A stretch of DNA of 8,755 bases from an uncultured Clostridia bacterium. Its GTDB lineage: Bacteria; Bacillota; Clostridia; Christensenellales; UBA1242. Shown piece by piece: positions 1 through 6,145 of the stretch; the first letter of the stretch is position 1; the number at the start of each line of letters is the position of its first letter. The DNA lies in the NCBI GenBank assembly GCA_937911885.1, contig CALDPW010000049.1, forward strand, positions 1 to 8,755, in the 5' to 3' direction. Below the pieces are notes generated by a model. The model saw only the letters and a list, made by a program, of their open reading frames with translations. It was not told the DNA's origin and made no database searches. Made by a program: the position numbers and the translations under genes.

Positions 1-1
1 A

Positions 2-745
2 AAACTTATAAATTCAAAATTGCCTTTGGTGTTTTATGGTTTGCAAAATCCAGCACAAACTTTTGCAGTAAATATTAATTATTCAATTTTGGGAACCGAC
101 TTTTTTGTTAATTGTTTTGATGAAGTGTTTGAAGTTAAATCGTGCTTAATTGGATTATATAATGTATATAACTTGCTAGGATGCATAACCATTGCTTATT
201 TGTTTGGATTATCTAATGAACAAATTTGTTTGGGGATAAAAAATTTAAAGCATATTCCAGGCAGATTTAATTTATATAATCTTGATTTAAATAACAAGGT
301 TGTAATTGATTTTGCTCATACGCCTGATGGTTTTTATAGTGTTCTTAACGAAATAAAAAAATTGCGACAAGGAAAAATAATAACAATTTTTGGTTGTGTT
401 GGATATTCGGATGTTATTAAACGCAATCAAATGGGAAAAATTGCAAATAAATATTCTAACGAATTAATTATTACAACCGATAATATAAACTTTCAAGATT
501 TTAATAAGGTAGCGTTAGATATAACAAAGTTTGTAACTGTGCCATTTAGTTTAATTCCCGATAGAAAACAAGCAATTATGCAAGGTGTAAACAAATTAAC
601 ACAAAACGATACACTGGTAATTTTGGGTAAGGGCGCCGAAACTTATAATTTAATTAATGGCGAAAAGGTTAAGCATAATGACTTTGAAGCATTAAAACAA
701 GCTGTTGCAACTAACTATAATTTTTTTATTAAGGAAAACGCATAA
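2..745 (+). CDS. murE: MurE-type UDP-MurNAc-tripeptide synthetase, C-terminal part (5' end outside window)
   Basis: Cytoplasmic Mur ligase that adds the third stem-peptide amino acid to UDP-MurNAc-L-Ala-D-Glu, using ATP. The frame is open from the first bases (K-L-I-N-S-K precedes the ATG at 20), so that ATG is internal and the gene starts upstream. About 247 residues are present: the end of the central ATPase domain (YNVYNLLG region) and the whole C-terminal domain. Seen motifs are a GRF segment opening the C-terminal domain (about 260), IDFAHTPD (about 305-328), IFGCVGYSD..KRNQMG in place of the usual FGC.GDRD..KRP.MG, TTDNIN (473-490) where MurE normally has DNPR or DNPA, and GKGAE (626-640) in place of GKGHE. 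The AHTPD motif marks MurE rather than MurF. The third-residue specificity cannot be read because the DNP(R/A) motif is altered. It overlaps mraY by one base (TAATG). Confidence 0.9.
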   Translation, partial: KLINSKLPLVFYGLQNPAQTFAVNINYSILGTDFFVNCFDEVFEVKSCLIGLYNVYNLLGCITIAYLFGLSNEQICLGIKNLKHIPGRFNLYNLDLNNKVVIDFAHTPDGFYSVLNEIKKLRQGKIITIFGCVGYSDVIKRNQMGKIANKYSNELIITTDNINFQDFNKVALDITKFVTVPFSLIPDRKQAIMQGVNKLTQNDTLVILGKGAETYNLINGEKVKHNDFEALKQAVATNYNFFIKENA

Positions 746-1743
746 TGCAAAAAGCGATGATTAGTTTTTTAATAGGATTTATAACTTCGGTTGTGTTTGC
801 TCCGTTTATAATAAAAACATTAAAACGTGTAAAAGGAACACAACCAATTTTGGGTTATGTTGAAGCGCATCAAACAAAAACAGGAACACCAACCATGGGT
901 GGTCTAATATTTTTGCTGGGTGGTTTGGTTAGCTTTTTGAGTTTTGTTAATAATAGGTCAATGTTGGCATTAATTAGTTTGGCTTGCTTTTTGGGGTATG
1001 GATTGCTAGGTTTTTTAGATGATTTTATTAAAGTTAGATTTAAACACAACGAAGGATTAAAACCATATCAAAAAATGGTTGGTCAGGTTGGAATTGCAGT
1101 GCTTGTTGCAATTTTTATTTATTTAAATCCTGTTGTTGGATCGGGTGTTATTATTCCTTTTTTTAATATTGAAGTAAATTTTGGGTTTTGGATTATTCCA
1201 TTTGCTGTTTTTATATTTATTGCTGCAACAAATGCAGTAAATTTAACCGATGGTCTCGATGGTTTGGCTGCATCGGTTTCGGCAGTGTTTTTTGTTGGAT
1301 TTATGTTTATTTTTAATTCCTACATCAACTCGCTTAATGCTTTGGGCGAAAATCCAATATTAATTGCAGAATTGCAAAGTTTGTTTAACTTAACAGGCGG
1401 TGTGCTTGGAGCTTTACTAGCATTTTTGTGTTTTAACTCATTTCCGGCAAAAGTTTTTATGGGTGACACAGGATCATTGGCACTTGGTGGATTTATTGCG
1501 GCAATTTGTTGTTTTAGCAAAATGTATTTATATTTGCCATTGCTTGGGTTTATGTTTGTTGTTAGTGTGGCATCGGTTATTATTCAGGTTCTGTATTACA
1601 AAGCAACAAAAAAACGAATTTTCCTAATGGCTCCATTGCACCATCATTTCGAAAAAAAAGGATGTTATGAAACCAAAATTGTTGCCATATATATAATAAT
1701 AACAATAGTTTGTTGCGTTTTAACTTGCACTTTTGGCGTTTGA
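745..1743 (+). CDS. mraY: Phospho-N-acetylmuramoyl-pentapeptide-transferase
   Basis: Integral membrane enzyme that transfers phospho-MurNAc-pentapeptide from UDP to undecaprenyl phosphate, making lipid I. The protein is 332 aa, a normal length, with about ten hydrophobic segments. Family motifs are all present in order: AHQTKTGTPTMGG (41-53), FLDDFIKV (90-97) with the Asp pair D92/D93, NAVNLTDGLDGLAA (163-176), MGDTGSLALGG (239-249) with the catalytic-region Asp 241, and APLHHHFEKKG (296-306) with the HHH triad. The start ATG overlaps the murE stop (TAATG), which implies translational coupling, and an AAGGA site lies at 731-735. In many bacteria murF sits between murE and mraY; here it does not. 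The gene ends with TGA, showing that TGA is read as a stop. I see nothing missing from the active site. Confidence 0.97.
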   Translation: MQKAMISFLIGFITSVVFAPFIIKTLKRVKGTQPILGYVEAHQTKTGTPTMGGLIFLLGGLVSFLSFVNNRSMLALISLACFLGYGLLGFLDDFIKVRFKHNEGLKPYQKMVGQVGIAVLVAIFIYLNPVVGSGVIIPFFNIEVNFGFWIIPFAVFIFIAATNAVNLTDGLDGLAASVSAVFFVGFMFIFNSYINSLNALGENPILIAELQSLFNLTGGVLGALLAFLCFNSFPAKVFMGDTGSLALGGFIAAICCFSKMYLYLPLLGFMFVVSVASVIIQVLYYKATKKRIFLMAPLHHHFEKKGCYETKIVAIYIIITIVCCVLTCTFGV

Positions 1744-1751
1744 GGTTTGGT

Positions 1752-3065
1752 ATGAAAAAATATAAAAATGTTTTAATTTATGGCTATTCAAAATCGGGAA
1801 AAGCTGTTGAAAAAATTTTAATAAACAACAATGTTAACTACAAAATTTTTGATGATAACATGCGCTTAGGTGGTGGAAAATATATTTTTAGATTAACAAA
1901 AAAAGAAATTGCTAAGTTTGATTTAATAATAATTTCGCCAGCAATTTCAATTTTTAACAAGTTAATTGTTTATGCTGAGCATATTGGTATTAGGGTTATA
2001 TCCGAATTGGAGTTTGGATTTTTAAATTGTCCTTACAAAATTATTGCAGTAACAGGAACAAACGGAAAAACCACCACCACACAACTTATTAATCATGTGC
2101 TTAACAACAGTGGTTTTAGTTCAGTTGCTCTTGGTAATGTGGGCGAGCCACTAAGCAGTGTTATAAATTACACAAATTTAGATTATGTTGTGTGCGAAGT
2201 TAGTTCGTTTCAGTTGGAGGCTACTTACAAATTCAAACCGGAAATTGGTGTGATTTTAAATATTGATAATGATCACATAGATAGACACAAAACATTAAAT
2301 AATTACATAGATTTAAAGATTGGAATGTTTAAAAATTGCAACGAAAATCAACTTGCAATTTTAAATAGCGAACCAAACATTTTAAAAAACTCCTATAAAA
2401 TTAGTGCAACAAAAACATTTTTGAATCACGATATTAAAATTGAGGATGGTTTTGTTGTGTATAAGCAAGAAAAGTTGTTTGAATTTAGCAAATTGATTGA
2501 TGTAACTTTTGCTAGCAATGTTTTGGCTGCAATTGCAGTGTTTAAGGCACTAAATATTTCTAACGACAAAATAATTAGTGGGATTAACAGTTTTTGCAAG
2601 CCTGACCACCGATTGCAAGTTGTTAATTTGATTAATGGGGTGGAATATGTTAACGATTCAAAGGCAACAAACCCACATGCAACATTGGCTGCAACAAAAA
2701 AAATAAGCAGCGAAACAATTTTGCTTTTGGGTGGTAAGGATAAAAACTTAAACTTTGAAGATTTGTTAAAAAACTTACCAACAACTGTTAAGCATATTGT
2801 TTGTTTTGGTCAAGTTCGAAAAAAGATATTTAAAATTGCAAAAAAACTAAACAAAACATGCGATATTACCACCACGCTAAAAAATGCAGTGTTAAAAGCA
2901 AAAAATATTGCCACTGCTGGGCAGGTTGTTTTGTTATCGCCAGCCTGTGCTAGCTTTGATGAATTTTTAAATTATGCCGAACGTGGAAAATGTTTTGTTG
3001 ATGTTGTTAATAGTTTTGATGAATCTCAAAAAAATTACTGTAATTTTATGGAATTAATATGTTAA
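1752..3065 (+). CDS. murD: UDP-N-acetylmuramoyl-L-alanine--D-glutamate ligase
   Basis: Cytoplasmic ATP-dependent ligase that adds D-Glu to UDP-MurNAc-L-Ala. With the start at 1752 the protein is 437 aa, close to the usual 440-460. That ATG follows a GAGG site at 1742-1745 by six bases. An in-frame TTG at 1710 would add 14 residues overlapping mraY and has no better ribosome site, so I do not use it. Motifs (numbered from 1752): N-terminal nucleotide fold YGYSKSGKA (10-18), IISPAI (60-65), P-loop VTGTNGKTTTT (100-110), GNVGEPL (128-134), EVSSFQLE (149-156), NDHIDRH (173-179), PDHRLQ (284-289), NDSKATNPHA (301-310), LLLGGKDK (324-331) and LSPACASFDEF (395-405). All three Mur-ligase domains look intact. 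It lies 8 bp after mraY and overlaps ftsW by 7 bp, so it is part of the same transcript. Confidence 0.96.
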   Translation: MKKYKNVLIYGYSKSGKAVEKILINNNVNYKIFDDNMRLGGGKYIFRLTKKEIAKFDLIIISPAISIFNKLIVYAEHIGIRVISELEFGFLNCPYKIIAVTGTNGKTTTTQLINHVLNNSGFSSVALGNVGEPLSSVINYTNLDYVVCEVSSFQLEATYKFKPEIGVILNIDNDHIDRHKTLNNYIDLKIGMFKNCNENQLAILNSEPNILKNSYKISATKTFLNHDIKIEDGFVVYKQEKLFEFSKLIDVTFASNVLAAIAVFKALNISNDKIISGINSFCKPDHRLQVVNLINGVEYVNDSKATNPHATLAATKKISSETILLLGGKDKNLNFEDLLKNLPTTVKHIVCFGQVRKKIFKIAKKLNKTCDITTTLKNAVLKAKNIATAGQVVLLSPACASFDEFLNYAERGKCFVDVVNSFDESQKNYCNFMELIC

Positions 3066-4225
3066 AAGTTATTAAAAAAAATTGGGCGTTAATTTTGCTT
3101 GTTTTACTTTTGTGCTTGCTTGGATTGGTGTTTATTTACAGCGCATCAAGTTATAGCGCCCAAGTTAATTTTGGTGATAGTTTTTATTTTGTTAAAAAAC
3201 AATTTTTTGGTTTGATTGTGGGATTTTGCTTAATGTTGTTTATGTCAAACTTTAACTATAAACATTTTGTTAAGTTAAAATGGATTATCGTTATGGTTTC
3301 GTTTGTGTTATTGTTATTGGTTTTTGTTCCCGGAATTGGAAAAAACAACAATGGGGCAAACAGATGGATAACAATTGCTGGCATAAGTTTGCAAAGCAGC
3401 GAAGTTGCAAAGTTTGGTTTTGTTATTTTTTCTGCTATTTACATGGCTAAAAATTATAAAAACGCTAAAACATTTTTAGGCATTTTGCCTGTTGTTTTGG
3501 TGGGTGGGCTTACTTGTTTGTTAATTTTGATGGAACCAAATTTAAGTGTTACTTTGTGTGTTGGCATGGTTATGTTAATAATGTTGGTTGTTGCAGGTAT
3601 AACCCCAAAGCATTTTTTAATGCTGTTAATTCCGGCACTGTGTTTGGTTCCGGTATTGATAATTATTGAACCATATAGGCTGCAACGATTAATGGCATTT
3701 ATCGATCCGTGGGCAAGTCCCAAAGAGGAAGGTTTTCAGCTGGTTCAAAGTTTATATGCTTTGGGTAGTGGAGGGTTGTTTGGTGTTGGATTGTTTAATA
3801 GTCGACAAAAATATTTGTTTTTGCCGTTTTCAGAATCGGATTTCATATTTTCAATCATTGGGGAAGAAACGGGGTTTGTTGGTGCAACATTAATAATTTG
3901 TATTTATGTTTGTGTTGTTTGGCAAGGAATTAAAATTGCGTTAAATGCTTCCGATAGGTTGGGGGCATATTTGGCGTCGGGCATAACAAGTATTATTGCT
4001 GTTCAGGTGTTAATTAACATTGCCGTTGTTACGGGTAGCATTCCACCAACAGGAATACCACTGCCGTTTATGAGTGCAGGTGGCACTAGCCTTATGGTGT
4101 TTATGGGTGCAGTTGGCATACTGTTAAACATTTCAAAAGGGGAAGAACAAAACCTAAATAGAGTTAATGTTTTTAAAAATTTAAAAGCTAAACAAAATAA
4201 AAAAGTTTTAAAAGGGGCAAACTAA
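3059..4225 (+). CDS. ftsW: FtsW-type SEDS peptidoglycan glycosyltransferase
   Basis: Polytopic membrane protein of the SEDS family (FtsW/RodA/SpoVE), the septal glycan polymerase that works with a class B penicillin-binding protein on lipid II. It is 388 aa with about ten membrane segments. Motifs are IYSASSYSA (26-34), GANRWI (99-104), SSEVAKFG (113-120), MEPNLS (158-163), DPW (216-218) followed by EGFQLVQSLYALGSGG (224-239), ESDFIFSIIGEETG (259-272) and PPTGIPLPFMSAGGTS (329-344). D261 in the SDFIF motif lines up with the catalytic Asp known for the family. The assignment to FtsW rather than RodA rests on the position directly after murD; SpoVE cannot be excluded by sequence alone. The ribosome site is weak (GGA at 3049-3051), and translation is probably coupled to murD through the 7-bp overlap. 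The usual next gene, murG, is absent. Confidence 0.94.
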   Translation: MLKVIKKNWALILLVLLLCLLGLVFIYSASSYSAQVNFGDSFYFVKKQFFGLIVGFCLMLFMSNFNYKHFVKLKWIIVMVSFVLLLLVFVPGIGKNNNGANRWITIAGISLQSSEVAKFGFVIFSAIYMAKNYKNAKTFLGILPVVLVGGLTCLLILMEPNLSVTLCVGMVMLIMLVVAGITPKHFLMLLIPALCLVPVLIIIEPYRLQRLMAFIDPWASPKEEGFQLVQSLYALGSGGLFGVGLFNSRQKYLFLPFSESDFIFSIIGEETGFVGATLIICIYVCVVWQGIKIALNASDRLGAYLASGITSIIAVQVLINIAVVTGSIPPTGIPLPFMSAGGTSLMVFMGAVGILLNISKGEEQNLNRVNVFKNLKAKQNKKVLKGAN

Positions 4226-4241
4226 AAATGCCTCTTTTTTT
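4210..4241 (+). terminator. Intrinsic terminator of the murE-mraY-murD-ftsW transcript
   Basis: AGGGGCA (4213-4219) pairs with TGCCTCT (4229-4235) with one G-T wobble, around a 9-base loop, and the flanking A and T runs extend the stem. A T tract follows from 4235. The ftsW stop codon (4223-4225) lies inside the loop, so the coding end and the terminator share bases. It separates the cell-wall genes from the lipoprotein genes downstream. Confidence 0.85.
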
Positions 4242-4260
4242 TATTTATATATATAAATAA
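4241..4260. repeat. Perfect 20-bp AT palindrome upstream of the lipoprotein promoter
   Basis: The ten bases TTATTTATAT are followed directly by their exact reverse complement ATATAAATAA. It sits just after the ftsW terminator and one base before the candidate -35 box. It could be a regulator binding site, an AT-rich promoter UP element, or chance in AT-rich DNA. The symmetry is certain; a function is not shown. Confidence 0.5.
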
Positions 4261-4261
4261 T

Positions 4262-4291
4262 TTGACAAAGTGTTGTGGGGGAGGGTAGTAT
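4262..4291 (+). promoter_or_regulatory. Candidate sigma-70-type promoter for the GDPD lipoprotein pair
   Basis: A perfect -35 consensus TTGACA (4262-4267) is followed after 18 bases by TAGTAT (4286-4291), a four-of-six match to the -10 consensus. The spacer contains an unusual G-rich run (4277-4285). The placement between the ftsW terminator and the first lipoprotein gene supports it. The -10 is imperfect; TATATT at 4312-4317 is a better box by itself but has no -35 at the right distance. Confidence 0.55.
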
Positions 4292-4292
4292 T

Positions 4293-4308
4293 AGATTAAT
4301 AGATTAAT
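4293..4308. repeat. Tandem 8-bp repeat AGATTAAT x2 in the leader region
   Basis: AGATTAAT occurs twice with no gap, directly after the candidate -10 box and around the expected transcription start. Each copy contains the self-complementary ATTAAT. It is a possible operator, but short AT-rich repeats arise easily by chance in this genome. Confidence 0.35.
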
Positions 4309-4354
4309 ACCTATATTAAGGTTTTAATTAAAAAAAAAGAAAAATGGGGGAAAA

Positions 4355-6103
4355 ATGGCAAAAGATAAAAATTCAAAACCTTTTAATGTGTTAAGCAAAA
4401 AAGGTTTAATAACACTTGCTCTTGCTGGTGTTATGGTTGTTAGTCCATTTATGCTAACAGGCTGTGGAGCAGGCCCTAAAGGTGATACTGGTGAAACTGG
4501 TGCAACAGGTGCACAAGGTTTGGCTGGAAAAAGTGCTTACGAACTTGCACTTGATAATGGCTTTGTGGGAACTGAAACCGAATGGCTTAATAGTTTAAAA
4601 GGGACTAATGGAACTTCTAGTTACACACACATAAAATATGCTGATTCAATGCCTGATGAAGATGCAGATATTTTAGCATCAGGAACAGGTGATTACATTG
4701 GTGTTTATGCTGGTCCAAGTGTAACAGCACCTACTAACTATGCCGATTATAGTTGGTATAAAATTAAGGGTGAAAATCCTGAAATAACTTACGATAAAAA
4801 TGGATACATTATTGTTGATGGAGTAAAAACAGATGTTTGTTTGTATCCTACCGAGATTGCTTTTCCGATTAACATAAATTCAACAACCTACACTGGTTAT
4901 AAATACCAATTTAAACAAGCAAATGCTTTAGGGACTTCTAGCGATACAAGGATTTCAGTTTGGTTTGATTACAAATTTAAAGCGGGAACACAATTTACAT
5001 GTGTTGGCGATGATACTAAGTATAAAATGGGCTTGCTTATTTCTCGTGAGGGCGTTAATTTTGATGCTAGTAAAACTCCTCAAATTGCAGAAGATACTGG
5101 TTGGATTAACAGTGCTTCAACAACAGGTAATTACAACAAGGGCAGCGGTCTAGTATCACACCCATACGATGCAACAACAAAAACCCTAACTTTAGCCGCA
5201 GATTCATATGTAAGAATTGGTTTTGCTACAACAGCTGATAAAGCTATTTCAATATCTAACTTTAACTGGCAAAATTATATTGAAATTAACGGACATTATT
5301 TAGAATATGAAAAAATTATAAATGTAACAACTGGCGAAATTCCTACTCAAGTTGGCAATTATGGTATGAATGCAGTTGCACACAGAGGCGCTTCTACCGA
5401 AGCTCCAGAAAACACACTTATTGCATATCAAATTGCAAAAGAGCGTGGCTTTACAATGGCAGAATGTGATGTAACATTTACTAAAGATGGAGTTGGTGTG
5501 TTATTACACGACGACACAATTGACAGGACAGCTGGTGTAAAAGGTGATATTAAGATTAGGGATTTAACACTTGCCCAAGCTAGACAATACGACTTTGGTA
5601 GTTGGAAAGGTTCTGAGTTTGCTGGAACACAAATTCCTACATTTGATGAATTTATTAGATTATGTAAATATATTGATATGCACCCTTACATTGAAATTAA
5701 GAGTGGTGCTTCACAAGCAGAAGTTGAAAGTTTGGTTGCAACTGTTACTAGATACGGAATGCTAGATAGAGTTACTTGGATTTCTTTTGAATTTAATGCT
5801 ATTAAGTATGTTAAAAATGTAGATGACACTGCTAGATTAGGTTATTTGGCGGCTCCAATTACAAAAGCAAAAATTACAGAATTAAAATCTTTAATAACAG
5901 GCAAAAACGAAGTATTCTTCAGTGCAGATAACACAAGAGTAACCGATGAGATTATTGGCTGGTGCATGGATGAAAAAATTCCACTAGAAGTTTGCACAGT
6001 TGATAATGTTGACACCATTAAAAACCTACATCCTTACATTACTGGTGTTACAAGTAACGATAAAATTGCTGGTCAACTTTTATATGATAAATATAAACAA
6101 TAA
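4355..6103 (+). CDS. Surface lipoprotein with collagen-like stretch and a catalytically intact GDPD domain
   Basis: A 582-aa predicted lipoprotein. Seen: a hydrophilic n-region (1-17), a hydrophobic core and lipobox LTGC with lipidated Cys 37; seven Gly-X-Y triplets (40-60) running into SAYE...GF.GTE.EWLNSLKG (60-83); a module from YTHIKYA to WYKIKG (90-139); an unrecognised probably beta-rich region (about 168-312); and a glycerophosphodiester phosphodiesterase domain (about 338-580). The GDPD domain keeps HRG (343-345), ExD (E370, D372), the second His of HDD (385) and ExK (E447, K449). The spacing H343-E370-D372-H385 matches the GlpQ-type layout. The late TVDN motif (548-551) is kept, with Cys where Trp is common. 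Likely role: hydrolysis of glycerophosphodiesters, from lipids or glycerol-phosphate polymers, at the outer membrane face; the substrate is not known. The start matches its paralogue; a G-rich site lies at 4346-4350. It is probably co-transcribed with the next gene. Confidence 0.88.
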   Translation: MAKDKNSKPFNVLSKKGLITLALAGVMVVSPFMLTGCGAGPKGDTGETGATGAQGLAGKSAYELALDNGFVGTETEWLNSLKGTNGTSSYTHIKYADSMPDEDADILASGTGDYIGVYAGPSVTAPTNYADYSWYKIKGENPEITYDKNGYIIVDGVKTDVCLYPTEIAFPININSTTYTGYKYQFKQANALGTSSDTRISVWFDYKFKAGTQFTCVGDDTKYKMGLLISREGVNFDASKTPQIAEDTGWINSASTTGNYNKGSGLVSHPYDATTKTLTLAADSYVRIGFATTADKAISISNFNWQNYIEINGHYLEYEKIINVTTGEIPTQVGNYGMNAVAHRGASTEAPENTLIAYQIAKERGFTMAECDVTFTKDGVGVLLHDDTIDRTAGVKGDIKIRDLTLAQARQYDFGSWKGSEFAGTQIPTFDEFIRLCKYIDMHPYIEIKSGASQAEVESLVATVTRYGMLDRVTWISFEFNAIKYVKNVDDTARLGYLAAPITKAKITELKSLITGKNEVFFSADNTRVTDEIIGWCMDEKIPLEVCTVDNVDTIKNLHPYITGVTSNDKIAGQLLYDKYKQ

Positions 6104-6132
6104 AAGTAAATAAAAAACATAAATAATAAAAA

Positions 6133-6138
6133 AAGGAG
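6133..6138 (+). promoter_or_regulatory. Strong ribosome binding site of the second GDPD lipoprotein gene
   Basis: AAGGAG lies seven bases before the ATG at 6146, a much better Shine-Dalgarno site than the G-rich run before the first paralogue. The 42-base gap between the two genes holds no hairpin or convincing promoter, so both genes are probably on one mRNA, with the downstream product potentially translated more strongly. Confidence 0.75.
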
Positions 6139-6145
6139 AAAAAAT

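Noticed and set aside
20..22. ATG as the true start of the first gene
   Set aside because: The frame is open upstream to the window edge and the protein begins in the middle of a Mur ligase, so this is an internal methionine.
1710..1751. TTG-initiated extension of murD overlapping mraY
   Set aside because: The ATG at 1752 has a GAGG site six bases upstream, and the conserved MurD nucleotide fold starts right after it; the extra 14 residues look like mraY sequence read in another frame.
3454..3723. Minus-strand open frame of 89 codons inside ftsW
   Set aside because: It lies wholly under a strongly conserved SEDS gene and has no recognisable protein features. The same holds for the minus-strand frames at 1320-1520, 6464-6703, 7183-7413 and 7298-7504.
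4226..4354. Riboswitch or small RNA in the leader before the lipoprotein genes
   Set aside because: Apart from the terminator, palindrome and promoter there is no room for, or sign of, a structured conserved leader; no known riboswitch core is recognisable.
4965..5153. Plus-strand small frame inside the first GDPD gene (also 5571-5765, and 8196-8405 in the Nudix gene)
   Set aside because: Overlapped by conserved coding sequence in another frame, with no independent ribosome site or family resemblance.
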